From an uncultured Clostridium sp. (GTDB taxonomy: Bacteria; Bacillota; Clostridia; TANB77; CAG-508): a stretch of 21,385 bases of DNA. A program made the translations under genes and the position numbers. Below, piece by piece: positions 1 to 9,562 of the stretch (the first letter of the stretch is position 1; every line of letters starts with the position of its first letter). The notes under the pieces are model-generated. The model ran no database searches, had not been told where the DNA came from, and worked only from the letters and a program-made list of their open reading frames with translations. The DNA is taken from the NCBI GenBank assembly GCA_900554815.1, contig USIO01000026.1, positions 1-21,385 on the forward strand. Direction: 5' to 3'.

Positions 1-45
1 GAAAAAAACTCAAGTTTTAAAAATTCATTAAAGTATCTTATTCTC

Positions 46-73
46 AGACAGCCTGACGGGGCTTTTGTCTTAA
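46..73 (+). terminator. Putative rho-independent terminator
   Basis: AGAC plus AGCC (46-53) pair with GGCT (60-63) and GTCT (67-70) around the loop TGACGG, with a T-rich bulge and a short T tail. It probably ends a transcript from a gene left of the window. Confidence 0.4.
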
Positions 74-132
74 GGTTTTAATAAACTTTTGATAATGCAA
101 TATAATTATACAATCTCTATAAAAATATTTGC

Positions 133-176
133 AAAAAGTGATGTAATTTAATTAATTATGTCACTTTTATTTTTAT
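133..176. terminator. Putative rho-independent terminator
   Basis: AAAAGTGA (134-141) pairs with TCACTTTT (161-168); the stem continues inward through an AT-rich segment. A T-rich run follows on the plus strand and an A-rich run precedes it, so it could act in both directions. Confidence 0.45.
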
Positions 177-713
177 ATATACAAAGAATAATATTAAATT
201 GTCAATGTGCAAAAATTACTATAATTCTAAATATTTAGTAAATCTATCACCAAATAGTTGAATAAGCTGTGCCTTATGTTTTCCGATTTTTGATAGGATT
301 TTTTTCATTTTTTAGTCAATTCATTAATTATTAGGTAAAGAACTTTATACACAGAATCTTTGCTAGGAAAAGAAGATTTACCACGAGTAAATAGAATTAA
401 TAAATTCAATAACATTAGTTGTATAGATACACTTATTAACTTCATTAGGTAACTCAAGTAGAGGCTAAAGATATTGCATAAATTAATCAACCTTTTTAGC
501 TAAGCTCTTTTAATTAGCATAATTCTGTCTAAAAAAATAGTTGATAATCCAAAAATGCTATATTTAACAATAATATGGAAAAAACATAAAAATCCGGAAA
601 TTCCACTTGAAATGCAACAAAAATTTAATAAAAAAGTAAATGAACAGTAGACAGTTGTAAGAAAAACTCGTATAATATTTTAGTTCACAAAATATAAAGG
701 AGTTTTAATACAA
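177..713. other. Gene-poor left flank of the IS30 element
   Basis: No convincing complete gene is present. A 31-codon open stretch (555-650, plus) reads MLYLTIIWKKHK and onward but has no ribosome binding site and no family I recognise; it may be a gene remnant. A 61-codon minus-strand open frame at 305-490 is very hydrophobic, lacks a clear start signal and looks fortuitous. TATAAT at 671-676 could be the -10 box for the transposase, but no good -35 lies at proper spacing. Confidence 0.4.
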
Positions 714-2146
714 ATGAATACTGTTCAAAAAAATAATACCATAACAAAGAAACAAGTGCAAGAACTATTGGAAAATAACCAAGAAAAATTGGGATTAAGA
801 GACAAAAATTTAAAGAAATTAATAAAATCAATGAGAAGTAATACCATAAGTGGGCAAATGAGAAAAATATTTTATCAAGAATGTTTGAAGAAAATTGAGA
901 GAAATAAAGAAGAAATAATAGGAAAATTTAGGCATTTAACACGAGAAGATAGAATAAGTATAGAAATATTGCATATAGCGGGGTTTAACAATGCATTCAT
1001 AGGAACATTTGTGGATAAGCATCGTTCAAGTATAAAAAGGGAAATAGAAAAGAATGGAATAGATATATGGGACATAAATAGCACTAAATCGCCGTATAAA
1101 AATAAAGGGCAGGAAAATATAAAGTATTACTCATCCGAAAAAGCACAAAAGAAAGCAGAAGAAAACAAATTAAAAAATAGGAAAAAATGTAAATTAGATA
1201 GATATAAAAATTTAAGATGGTCAGTAGTAGCACTATTGAGAGATAAAAATGTGGATTACAGTCCAGATGTAATAGCAAATTTAAGTAAAGAAGGAAAAAT
1301 AAAGGATGCAGAAACAAGTATAGGAGCAAATGCAATATATAGAGCAGTAAAGGAAAGAAAATATGGATTAACGATAAATGATTTACCACATGGAAGAGGA
1401 TATTTTAAGAAGCAAAAAAATGTGCATACCATAACGAAAGAAATAAGTGAAAAGAAAAAGGAAATATCAATAGAAGTAATGGCAGAGGAAATAAAAAATA
1501 AAGAAACAGAAACACATTTTGAAGGAGATAGTGTAGTAGGAGTAGCAAAAGGAAGACATCAAACACTAATAACATTAGTAAATACGGCTAGCCAATTTTT
1601 GTTAATAAGAAGGTCAGAAAATAAAACAGGGCAAGCGACAGTGGATACATTAGACAAACTAGAAGAAGAAATACCACAACTAAGCGAAATAATAGAAAGC
1701 ATGTTGTTAGATAAAGGAGTAGAATTTAGTAGAATAGAAGAAATGATGAGGTCTGCAAAAGATGAAAGAAAGAAACGATTCCAAATATATTTTACACATC
1801 CTTATGCATCGTACGAAAGAGGGTGTAATGAAAATAAAAATAGACTAATAAGAAGATATTTTAAAAAAGGGAAATTAGTAGAAGAGTTAAGTGATGAAGA
1901 TATATTAAATATAGCTAGAAAGATAAATAATATGCCAAGAAAGGCATTAGGATATAAAACGCCATTAGAAGTATTTGAGAGTAACTTGAAGAAAAGAGGA
2001 ATAGATACGAGCTTTTTAGATGTATACAGAATAAAACTGCCAAAATGTTTAGTAGCTTAATTGACGAAAATAGAAATAAATTATAAAATAATAAAAACAA
2101 AAATATAAAACGAGATGTGGACAACACTTTTTAGAAAAAAGTTGTT
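650..2146 (+). mobile_element. IS30-type insertion sequence (ends approximate)
   Basis: The transposase occupies most of it. A weak imperfect inverted similarity exists between the left flank (GTTGT...CTCGT...TATAATATTT, about 654-680) and the right flank read on the minus strand (GTTGT...CTCGTTTTATATTT, about 2126-2100). A hairpin (2121-2145, ACAAC/GTTGT with T/A inner stem) lies near the right end. I see no certain target duplication, so the limits are estimates. Confidence 0.4.
714..2060 (+). CDS. IS30-family transposase
   Basis: This is a DDE transposase that would cut and join the ends of its own insertion sequence. The 448-aa product has an N-terminal HTH-like segment (LTREDRISIEILHIAGFNNAFIG, about residues 76-98, with SSIKREI following) typical of IS30. 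The catalytic core shows D272 (HFEGDSVVG), D333 (LLDKGVEF) and E368 (YERGCNENKNRLIRRYF), with 34 residues between the second D and the E, as expected for IS30. The usual DNG of the second motif is DKG here. The start ATG follows AAAGGAG at a good distance. The frame is intact, with no CGG codon, so it does not use the frameshift signal found in neighbouring genes. Insertion-sequence ends are not clearly defined. Confidence 0.93.
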   Translation: MNTVQKNNTITKKQVQELLENNQEKLGLRDKNLKKLIKSMRSNTISGQMRKIFYQECLKKIERNKEEIIGKFRHLTREDRISIEILHIAGFNNAFIGTFVDKHRSSIKREIEKNGIDIWDINSTKSPYKNKGQENIKYYSSEKAQKKAEENKLKNRKKCKLDRYKNLRWSVVALLRDKNVDYSPDVIANLSKEGKIKDAETSIGANAIYRAVKERKYGLTINDLPHGRGYFKKQKNVHTITKEISEKKKEISIEVMAEEIKNKETETHFEGDSVVGVAKGRHQTLITLVNTASQFLLIRRSENKTGQATVDTLDKLEEEIPQLSEIIESMLLDKGVEFSRIEEMMRSAKDERKKRFQIYFTHPYASYERGCNENKNRLIRRYFKKGKLVEELSDEDILNIARKINNMPRKALGYKTPLEVFESNLKKRGIDTSFLDVYRIKLPKCLVA

Positions 2147-2174
2147 GCATTGGCAATGAAAATTTTGCTTTTTA

Positions 2175-2215
2175 TGAACAAAAAGTCCGTCCCTTTGTTC
2201 ACGTCCCTTTGTTCA
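2175..2215. repeat. Tandem 14-bp repeat with inverted partner
   Basis: CGTCCCTTTGTTCA occurs twice back to back (2188-2201 and 2202-2215). TGAACAAA (2175-2182) is the inverse complement of the TTTGTTCA end of each copy, so either copy can form a hairpin with it. It lies between the IS30 element and the scpB promoter and may be a remnant of a small mobile repeat or a regulatory site. Confidence 0.6.
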
Positions 2216-2218
2216 TAC

Positions 2219-2247
2219 TTGACACTTAATAAAATAAATGCGATAAT
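2219..2247 (+). promoter_or_regulatory. SigA-type promoter for scpB-proS
   Basis: TTGACA (2219-2224) and GATAAT (2242-2247) are separated by 17 bp, close to the vegetative consensus, 34 bp upstream of the scpB start. It probably drives scpB, proS and the following unknown gene and keeps them independent of the upstream insertion sequence. Confidence 0.75.
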
Positions 2248-2280
2248 ATAGGCAAAATCAAAACATAAACAAGGAGAAAA

Positions 2281-2871
2281 ATGGATACTAAACAAGTAAA
2301 AAAAATAATAGAAGCAATTCTTTTTGCAAGTGGTAAAGAAGTAAAAGCCTCAGAAATAACCCACATTTTGGATATTGATATTAACCAAATAGAAGTCATT
2401 ATACAAGAAATGAAAACAGAATTAGAAAATAAACAAAGTAGTATTGAAATTATAAAAGTAAATGATGCATACCAAATGTGTGTAAAAAAAGAGTTCTATG
2501 AATATATTTACCCTATATTTGACAATCGTTCAAAACCAAACCTTTCTACAGCAGCATTAGAAACTCTAGCAATTATTGCATACAACCCAAAAATAACAAG
2601 AGCAGAAATTGAACAAATTAGAGGAGTTGCCTCAGATTCTAGTATTTATAAGCTATTAGAATATAACTTAATTGAAGAAGCAGAAAAATTAGACTTGCCA
2701 GGAAAGCCAAGGTCATATAGAACAACAAACGAGTTTTTAAAAATGTTTGGAATTTCTAATTTAGAAGAATTACCAGAATTACCAAAATATAAATTAGATG
2801 AAAATGAACAAATTGTAATAGAAGATATTATGGAGGCTCCTATACCCACAAAAGAAGTAAGCGAACAATAG
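2281..2871 (+). CDS. scpB: Segregation and condensation protein B
   Basis: ScpB is a winged-helix subunit of the Smc-ScpA-ScpB complex that organises and segregates newly replicated chromosomes. The 196-aa protein has the two winged-helix halves of the family. The signature is in the second half, KITRAEIEQIRGV followed by LLEYNLIEEA and PGKPRSYRTTNEFLKMFG. The ATG follows AAGGAG at 6 bp. ScpA, often the upstream neighbour, is not present: an IS30 element and repeats sit there instead, so scpB has its own promoter here. The tail after about residue 165 is acidic and variable. The next gene, proS, begins 27 bp later and is probably co-transcribed. Confidence 0.93.
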   Translation: MDTKQVKKIIEAILFASGKEVKASEITHILDIDINQIEVIIQEMKTELENKQSSIEIIKVNDAYQMCVKKEFYEYIYPIFDNRSKPNLSTAALETLAIIAYNPKITRAEIEQIRGVASDSSIYKLLEYNLIEEAEKLDLPGKPRSYRTTNEFLKMFGISNLEELPELPKYKLDENEQIVIEDIMEAPIPTKEVSEQ

Positions 2872-2898
2872 TATTAATTAGTAAAAGGAGAAAAAATA

Positions 2899-4338
2899 AT
2901 GAGAGAAAATAAAGAATTTGTAAAGGAAATTACTAATATAGAGGAAAATTTTGCTAAATGGTATACAGATATTGTATTAAAAGCAGAATTGGCAGACTAT
3001 ACAGACACAAAAGGTTGCATTGCGATTAAACCATATGGATATGCTATATGGGAAAATATACAAAAATATGCAGATGCTAAATTTAAAGAAATTGGCGTAC
3101 AGAATGTGTACTTACCAGTTTTAATTCCAGAGAGTTTGCTAAACAAAGAAAAAGATCATGTAGAAGGCTTTGCTCCTGAAGTGGCATGGGTTACAAAGGG
3201 AGGAGAAGAAGAACTTGAAGAAGAACTATGCATTAGACCAACTTCTGAGACGATGTTTTCAACACTTTATTCAAAATGGGTAAAATCTTGGAGAGACTTA
3301 CCATTAGTCTATAACCAGTGGTGCAATGTTTTAAGATGGGAAAAAGAAACAAGACCATTTTTACGTTCAAGGGAATTTTTATGGCAAGAAGGACATACTA
3401 TTCATGAAACTTCAGAAGAAGCTAAAAAACTAACTCTAAAAATGTTAGACATTTATGCAGAAGTAATAGAAAAACTTTTAGCAATCCCTGTTTTAAAAGG
3501 ACAAAAAACACCAAAAGAAAAATTTGCAGGAGCAGAAGAAACATATACTGTAGAAACTCTAATGCATGATGGCAGAGCTTTACAAGCTGGTACTTCACAC
3601 TATTTTGGACAAAATTTTACAAAACCATTTGAAGTTAAATTCCAAAATAGACAAGGTGCGGAAGAGTATGCTTATCAAACATCATGGGGAATTAGTACAA
3701 GGTTAATTGGTGCTGTTATTATGGCTCATGGAGATAACCGTGGATTAAAATTACCACCATATGTTGCACCAATTCAAGTTGTTGTTGTACCAGTAGCAAT
3801 GCATAAAGAAGGAGTAGTAGAAAAAGCCACCCAAATTTACGAAAAACTAAAAGAAAATTTTAGAGCAAAAATTGATGTAAGAGATAATTATTCTAATGGA
3901 TATAAATTTAATGACTGGGAAATGAGAGGAGTACCAGTAAGACTAGAAATTGGGCCAAGAGATATAGAAAATAATGTTTGTGTTTTAGTAAGAAGAGATA
4001 CTTTAGAAAAAGTAGTTGTTAATTTAGACAAATTATCAGAAACATTAAGAGATATGTTAGAGAATATTCAAAAAAATATGTACAATGAATGCGCTAAAAG
4101 AAATACTGAAAAAACCTCTATTGCTACTAATATGGAAGAGTTTACTAAAATAATAAACGAAAACCAAGGATATATTAAAACAATGTGGTGTGGAGACGAA
4201 GAGTGTGAAAATAAAATTAAAGAACAAACAGGTGCTCACTCAAGATGTATTCCATTTAAACAAGAAACTTTATCAGATACTTGTGTTGTATGTGGCAAAA
4301 AAGCTACAAAAGAAGTTATATGGGGAAGACAGTACTAA
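2899..4338 (+). CDS. proS: Prolyl-tRNA synthetase, archaeal/eukaryotic-like type
   Basis: The enzyme charges tRNA-Pro with proline. At 479 aa, without the large insertion domain of the classical bacterial form, it belongs to the shorter archaeal-like class (ProS type 3) also found in many Clostridia. Class II motif 2 is RWEKETRPFLRSREFLWQEGH and motif 3 is in GAVIMAHGDNRGLKLPP. The anticodon-binding domain follows. The C-terminal zinc-binding region carries MWCGDEECENK, AHSRCIPF and CVVCGKK, and the protein ends in tyrosine as usual for this class. A strong ribosome site (AAAGGAG) precedes the ATG. No CGG codon is in frame; a CGGA string near 3659 lies out of phase (GCG GAA) and does not disturb the frame. 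Confidence 0.95.
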   Translation: MRENKEFVKEITNIEENFAKWYTDIVLKAELADYTDTKGCIAIKPYGYAIWENIQKYADAKFKEIGVQNVYLPVLIPESLLNKEKDHVEGFAPEVAWVTKGGEEELEEELCIRPTSETMFSTLYSKWVKSWRDLPLVYNQWCNVLRWEKETRPFLRSREFLWQEGHTIHETSEEAKKLTLKMLDIYAEVIEKLLAIPVLKGQKTPKEKFAGAEETYTVETLMHDGRALQAGTSHYFGQNFTKPFEVKFQNRQGAEEYAYQTSWGISTRLIGAVIMAHGDNRGLKLPPYVAPIQVVVVPVAMHKEGVVEKATQIYEKLKENFRAKIDVRDNYSNGYKFNDWEMRGVPVRLEIGPRDIENNVCVLVRRDTLEKVVVNLDKLSETLRDMLENIQKNMYNECAKRNTEKTSIATNMEEFTKIINENQGYIKTMWCGDEECENKIKEQTGAHSRCIPFKQETLSDTCVVCGKKATKEVIWGRQY

Positions 4339-4368
4339 AATAAATTAATAAGAAAGAGGAATTTATAT

Positions 4369-5038
4369 ATGAAAAGAAGACTATTTCCACCTCAACCAAA
4401 AGGAATAAAAAAATGGGTAGGTTCTATAAAGCGAGAACTTGAAGAAAGAAAACGTGAACTAAATGTAGAAGGAATAGAAAATATAAAAGTAGATACACAA
4501 GAAAGAGTTTATTTGAATTACAAATTAATTCCATTAATTAGACCAAGTGGCTTATATAGAGTAGAAGAACTGCTTATGTCTGAAAAAAGCTATAACAGAA
4601 AAAAATTTGCTGACCTAATGAAAACAGATACTGAAAAAGAAAAATTTTTAAGCAAAAAACCTATTAATTATTATAACACAAGTAGAATGTATATTATTGC
4701 AAACTATAATGCTATTAAACAATTAAGAAATGAAACCGATATACGGAATAGAAGGAGAGGCTGTAAAACAATTTAAAGCATTAGTAGATAGGCAAAAAAT
4801 AAAAAGAAGAATATTAGAATCTGGAGATAAAATAGCAAGAGCAATTTATGAGCACGGAAGAAAAACTACTCCAAGAACACTTGGATATATTGGGGGATTA
4901 TTAGGAAGAAAAGGAAAAATAATAAGAATATATAATTTAAAAGATTATAGAGCAAAAGAAGTAAATGCAGCAATATTTGAGGGACTATTAAAAGGAGATA
5001 AAAAATTAAGAGACATGTATGAAGAACGTGTACTATAA
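4369..5038 (+). CDS. Unknown basic protein, needs +1 frameshift at CGGA
   Basis: I do not recognise this family. The zero frame gives 135 aa and stops at 4774-4776. A +1 move at the in-frame CGGA (4744-4747) joins it to a long downstream frame, giving 222 aa with glycine at residue 126 (LRNETDI-G-IEGEAVKQF). Evidence that the two parts are one gene: the second part has no ribosome site of its own, both parts share the same lysine/arginine-rich composition, and the join uses the same quadruplet as seven other sites in the window. The start ATG follows AAGAGG. The protein is soluble and strongly basic, with no membrane segment, so a nucleic-acid or ribosome partner is conceivable, but that is inference. 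It lies 30 bp behind proS and ends at a strong terminator. Confidence 0.75.
4744..4747 (+). promoter_or_regulatory. +1 frameshift site CGGA (unknown gene)
   Basis: Zero frame reads GAT ATA CGG AAT and stops 10 codons later. The +1 frame reads ATA-(C)-GGA-ATA-GAA and stays open to 5038. Confidence 0.75.
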
Positions 5039-5085
5039 AACAAAAAGTATATTGAATAATTAAAATTCAATATACTTTTTGTTTT
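5037..5085. terminator. Bidirectional terminator
   Basis: A perfect 21-bp inverted repeat (5037-5057 with 5065-5085) around a 7-base AT-rich loop has an A run on its left arm and a T run on its right arm. It sits between convergent genes, the unknown gene on plus and asnS on minus, and should end both transcripts. Confidence 0.9.
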
Positions 5086-5102
5086 ATTATAAATTTAGTA
5101 TA

Positions 5103-6501
5103 CTAAAAGTCACAGTTTTTTGGAGTTCTAGGGAATGGAATAACATCACGAATATTTGCCATACCTGTTAAATACATTAACATTCTTTCAAATCCTAATC
5201 CAAAACCAGAATGAGTTACACTACCATATTTTCGTAAATCTAGGTAGAACTGGTACTCACCTAAATTCATACCAAGTTCTTTCATCCTATTTTCTAATAA
5301 TTCTAAGTTTTCTTCTCTTTGACTACCACCAATAATTTCTCCAATGCCAGGAGCAAGAAGATCTGCTGCTGCAACAGTTTTTCCGTCTGGGTTTTGCTTC
5401 ATGTAAAATGCTTTAATGTCCTTTGGGTAGTCTGTAACAAACACAGGCTTTTTAAACAATTTTTCACAAAGATACCTTTCATGCTCTGTTTGTAAGTCAC
5501 AACCCCAACTTACTTTATACTCAAATTGATCATTTACCTTTTCCAACTCCCTAATAGCATCTGTATAAGTAATTCTTACAAAGTCTGAGTTAACAATATT
5601 ATATAGTCTATCAATTAATCCATTATCTATGAAATCATTAAAGAATTTCATTTCTTCTGGAGTATTTGTAAGCACATAAGAAATAATATACTTTACCATG
5701 TCTTCTGCCAAGTCCATATCATCTTTTAGATCTGCAAAACAAATTTCTGGCTCAATCATCCAAAATTCAGAAGCATGTTTTACTGTATTAGAATTTTCTG
5801 CTCTAAATGTAGGCCCAAATGTATATACATTCCTAAAAGCAAATGCAAATGTTTCTACATTTAATTGACCACTTACAGTTAAATGTGTAGGTTTTCCAAA
5901 AAAATCTCCGAGAATAGTCTACTTGTCCATCTTGTTTTTTTGGAATGTTTAATGGGTCTAATGTGGTAACATTAAACATTTCCCCTGCACCTTCTGCATC
6001 ACTAGAAGTAATAATAGGTGTATGAACATACACAAAATTTCTTTCTTGAAAAAACTTGTGAATAGCAAAAGATAACACAGAACGAACACGAAAAACTGCA
6101 TTAAAAGTATTAGTTCTAGGACGTAAATGAGAAACAGTTCTTAAGTATTCAAAAGAGTGCCTCTTTTTTTGCAAAGGATATTCTAAAGAAGCCAAATTTT
6201 CTATTACAATATTAGTAGCTTTAATTTCAAATGGTTGCTTTGCATCTGGAGTAACAACTACTTTCCCTGTAACTTGGATAGAAGAAATAATAGGCAATTT
6301 ACAAATTGTGTCAAAATTATCTAATTTATTATCAAATATTACTTGTATATTTTTAAAATACGAACCGTCATTTAATTCTAAAAACCCAAAAGTTTTAGAA
6401 TCTCTAACAGTTTTAACCCAGCCTGCCAAAGTAATAGTTTTATTTTCTAAGCTTTCGTATTTCTTATATAAATCTTTAATAGTAATTAACTTTTCTGTCA
6501 T
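5103..6501 (-). CDS. asnS: Asparaginyl-tRNA synthetase, needs +1 frameshift at CGGA
   Basis: AsnRS charges tRNA-Asn directly. The zero frame runs from ATG 6501 through the OB-fold anticodon-binding domain (about residues 18-110) and class II motif 1 region, then stops at 5833-5835. A +1 move at CGGA (minus strand, 5910-5907) gives residue 198 as glycine and continues DFFGKPTHLTVSGQLN, motif 2 (GPTFRAENSN) and motif 3 (GFGLGFERMLMYLTG), for 465 aa, the usual family length. The zero-frame product would lack motifs 2 and 3 and be inactive. The ATG at 6501 is preferred over an upstream TTG at 6519 because AAAGGGG lies properly upstream of it. A good promoter lies at 6535-6563. It is divergent from aspS. 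Confidence 0.93.
5907..5910 (-). promoter_or_regulatory. +1 frameshift site CGGA (asnS)
   Basis: On the minus strand the zero frame reads TAT TCT CGG AGA TTT. The +1 frame reads TCT-(C)-GGA-GAT-TTT, restoring YS-G-DFFGK, which matches the AsnRS family around this point. Confidence 0.92.
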
Positions 6502-6534
6502 GGAAAAATCCCCTTTCAATTATAATATTTCCCA

Positions 6535-6563
6535 ATTATATAAGATTATGCCAAATTTTGCAA
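6535..6563 (-). promoter_or_regulatory. SigA-type promoter for asnS
   Basis: On the minus strand, TTGCAA (6563-6558) and a perfect TATAAT (6540-6535) are separated by 17 bp, about 33 bp upstream of the asnS ATG. Confidence 0.7.
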
Positions 6564-6709
6564 GTGGGATTTAATATTAATTTTTGGAACTCAATAAGTT
6601 AACAATTAATATTAATAACTATTTCATAAAATATAATAAAAACAGTAGACTTTTAGCGAAAAACAGTATAAAATAAAATATAGCAAAACAATTAATTAAA
6701 GGAGGCAAA

Positions 6710-8453
6710 GTGTACATTATGCACGAATATAGAACCCATACTTGTGGAGAACTAACAATAAAAAATATTGGAGAAGAAGTAAAGTTATCTGGATGGATAC
6801 AAAGAATTAGAAATTTAGGTAAAATGATGTTTATAGATTTAAGAGATGAAACAGGAATTACACAAATTGTAGTCTCAGAAGAATACATGATGGAAGATTT
6901 AAAAACAGAATGTGTTATTACAGCCCAAGGAAATGTTGTAGAAAGGAAAAGTAAAAACAACAAAATTCCAACAGGAGAAATTGAAATTATAGCAACATGT
7001 ATTAAAATTCTTGGTAAGTGCAATCCAGTATTACCTTTTGAAATAAATGCAAATGTAGAAAACGCAAGAGAAGACTTAAGATTAGAATACCGCTTTTTAG
7101 ATTTAAGAAATGAAAAAATTCATAATAATATTTTACTACGCTCTAAAATTTTAAAAACATTAAGAGAAGAAATGGATAAAATGAATTTTACAGAAATTCA
7201 AACACCTATTTTAGCCAATTCTTCTCCAGAAGGAGCAAGAGACTTTTTAGTTCCTAGTAGACTACATCCAGGAGAATTTTATGCACTACCACAGGCACCA
7301 CAACAATTTAAACAATTATTAATGATTTCTGGATTTAATAAATATTACCAAATAGCCCCATGCTTTAGAGATGAAGACCCAAGAGCAGATAGAAGCCCTC
7401 GGAGAATTTTACCAATTAGATTTTGAAATGAGTTTTGCAACACAAGAAGATGTTTTTGAAGCTCTAGAAAATGTGGTATTAAATACATTTAAAAAACACA
7501 CAAACTGGCAAGTAGATGAAAGCCCTATTAAAAAAATTCCATATAAAGAAGCAATGGAAAAGTATGGTACTGACAAACCGGACCTAAGAAACCCACTAAT
7601 TATACAAGATGTAACAAATATATTTAATAGATTGGAATTTAATGCTTTTAAAGGAAAAACAGTAAAAGCAATTGTAGTACCAAATGGTGGAGAACAAACA
7701 AGAAAGTTTTTCGATAATTTAACAGAATATGCAATGCAAGAACTTGGTGCTAAAGGGTTAGCTTGGTTAAAAATAGAACAAACAGGAGAAATGACGGGAG
7801 GAATTTCTAAATTTATTGATGAACAAGCAAATAAAGAATTACTACAAATTTCAAATAAAAAAGATGCCATAGTTTTTGTAGCTGACGAGTTAAAAACTGT
7901 ACAAAAAATAGCAGGTGGGCTAAGAACAGAAATAGGAAAAGAATTAGATTTATTACAAAAAGAATGTTACCGCTTTTGCTTAATTGTAGATTTTCCAATG
8001 TATGAATTATCTGAAGAAGGAACCATTGATTTTAACCATAATCCTTTTTCAATGCCACAAGGTGGTATGGAAGCTTTATTAAATAAAAATCCGTTAGATA
8101 TATTAGCTTATCAATATGACTTAGTATGTAATGGTTATGAATTAGCTTCAGGTGCTGTCAGGAACCATGACCAAGAAATTATGTTAAAAGCTTTTGAAAT
8201 AGCAGGATATAAAGAAGAAGATGTTAAGAAAAAATTTGGAGCTTTGTATAATGCATTTTCTTATGGAACACCTCCACATGCTGGTGCTGCACCGGGTATA
8301 GACAGAATGGTAATGCTAATAGCACAAGAAGAAAACATTAGAGAAGTAATTGCATTTCCAAAAAATAAAAAAGCAAGAGATTTATTAATGAGAGCACCTT
8401 CTACTGTAACAGAACAACAATTAAAAGATGTGCATATAAAATTAGATATATAA
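6710..8453 (+). CDS. aspS: Aspartyl-tRNA synthetase, needs +1 frameshift at CGGA
   Basis: AspRS charges tRNA-Asp. The zero frame encodes the N-terminal OB-fold (EYRTHTCGEL onward), motif 1 region and motif 2 (CFRDEDPRADR), then stops at 7424-7426. A +1 move at CGGA (7400-7403) gives residue 231 as glycine and continues EFYQLDFEMSF, the bacterial GAD insertion domain and motif 3 (GAAPGIDRMVMLIA), for 580 aa, normal for a bacterial AspRS. Without the shift the product lacks motif 3 and cannot be an enzyme. The start is uncertain: GTG 6710 is 4 bp after GGAGG, while ATG 6719 (MHEYRTHTC) matches family N-termini but is 13 bp away. MnmA follows 54 bp downstream. No second copy of aspS is visible in the window. 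Confidence 0.93.
7400..7403 (+). promoter_or_regulatory. +1 frameshift site CGGA (aspS)
   Basis: Zero frame reads AGC CCT CGG AGA. The +1 frame reads CCT-(C)-GGA-GAA-TTT, restoring RSP-G-EFYQLD directly after motif 2, where glycine is expected in related AspRS proteins. Confidence 0.93.
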
Positions 8454-8507
8454 CTTTAATTTTAAATGTTATATAATATAAATAAATTATTTTTATAAGG
8501 GAAAAAA

Positions 8508-9562
8508 ATGAATAAAAGAGTTTTGCTTGGAATGAGCGGAGGAGTAGATAGTAGTGTAGCAGCAATTTTATTAAAACAACAAGGATATGAAGTAATTGGT
8601 GCAACTATGAAACTTTGGGAAAATAAAAAAATAGAAGAAGATAATTCTTCTTTATATGACGCAAAATTAATATGCAAAAAATTACGGAATACCTCATTAT
8701 ACTTTTAATTTTGAACAAGAATTTAAAAAACATGTTATTAATAATTTTGTTGATTGCTATAAAAAAGCTAAAACGCCAAATCCATGTATAGAATGTAATA
8801 AGTATTTAAAATTTTATTATTTTTATGAAAAAGCGCTTGAACTAGGCTGTAACTATATAGCGACAGGGCATTATGCTAAAACTCAATATTGCGAAAAATA
8901 TAAATTACATGTATTAAAAAAGTCAAAATCACAAAAAAAAGACCAAAGCTATGTTTTATATAATATACCAGCTAATTTAATTTCTAAAATTATATTTCCT
9001 TTAGGAGATTTTGAAACTAAGGAACAAATTAGAAAAATTGCAGACGAGAATAACTTACAAGTTGCAAAAAAGCCAGATAGCCAAGAAATATGTTTTATAC
9101 CAGATAACTGCTATACTAAATTTTTAATAGAAAACGGAGTACAAGCAATACCAGGCAATATTGTAAACAAAAATGGAAATATATTAGGCCACCATAAAGG
9201 ATTAATTTACTATACAATTGGACAAAGAAAAGGACTAGGAATTTCTAATTCTACACCATTATATGTAATTAAGCTAGACGTACAAAAAAATGAAGTTGTA
9301 GTGGGAGAAGAACAAGAACTTTATAGTAAGAAACTATATGCAAATGAATTGAATTATATTTTGCCAGTCGACCTAACAAAACCAATTAAAATAGATGCAA
9401 AAATAAGGTATGCTTCAAAACAAGCTAAAGCAACATTATACCAAGTAAATGAAAAACTAGCTAAAATAGAATTTGAAGAGCCACAAAGAGCAATAACTCC
9501 TGGACAATCTGTAGTTTTTTATATAGACGACATTGTTCTTCGGAGGAGGAAAAATTGTATAA
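8508..9562 (+). CDS. mnmA: tRNA 2-thiouridylase MnmA, needs two +1 frameshifts
   Basis: MnmA thiolates the wobble uridine U34 of tRNA-Lys, -Glu and -Gln. The product begins with the ATP PP-loop SGGVDSS (residues 10-16). The zero frame stops after 66 codons. A +1 move at CGGA 8685-8688 gives residue 60 as glycine and restores KLGIPHY, then TPNPCIECNK (C93/C96, the second matching the catalytic cysteine), TGHYAK, the catalytic SQEICFIP and the C-terminal beta-barrel. A second CGGA at 9541-9544 must also shift to end the protein as DIVLGGGKIV, the family's conserved end, at 350 aa. Without the second shift the protein would run on for about 20 basic and hydrophobic residues to 9606. RBS AAGGG precedes the ATG. 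The middle segment (8709-9300) has no start of its own. Confidence 0.93.
8685..8688 (+). promoter_or_regulatory. +1 frameshift site CGGA (mnmA, first)
   Basis: Zero frame reads AAA TTA CGG AAT ACC TCA and soon stops. The +1 frame reads TTA-(C)-GGA-ATA-CCT-CAT, restoring the highly conserved LGIPHY. Confidence 0.95.
9541..9544 (+). promoter_or_regulatory. +1 frameshift site CGGA (mnmA, second)
   Basis: In the frame set by the first shift the text is GTT CTT CGG AGG AGG. The +1 frame reads CTT-(C)-GGA-GGA-GGA-AAA-ATT-GTA-TAA, restoring VLGGGKIV and a stop, as in MnmA proteins generally. Confidence 0.92.

Noticed and set aside
8709..9300. mnmA as a dead remnant
   Set aside because: The middle portion keeps all catalytic motifs and normal length with no other stop or indel, which is not expected under decay.
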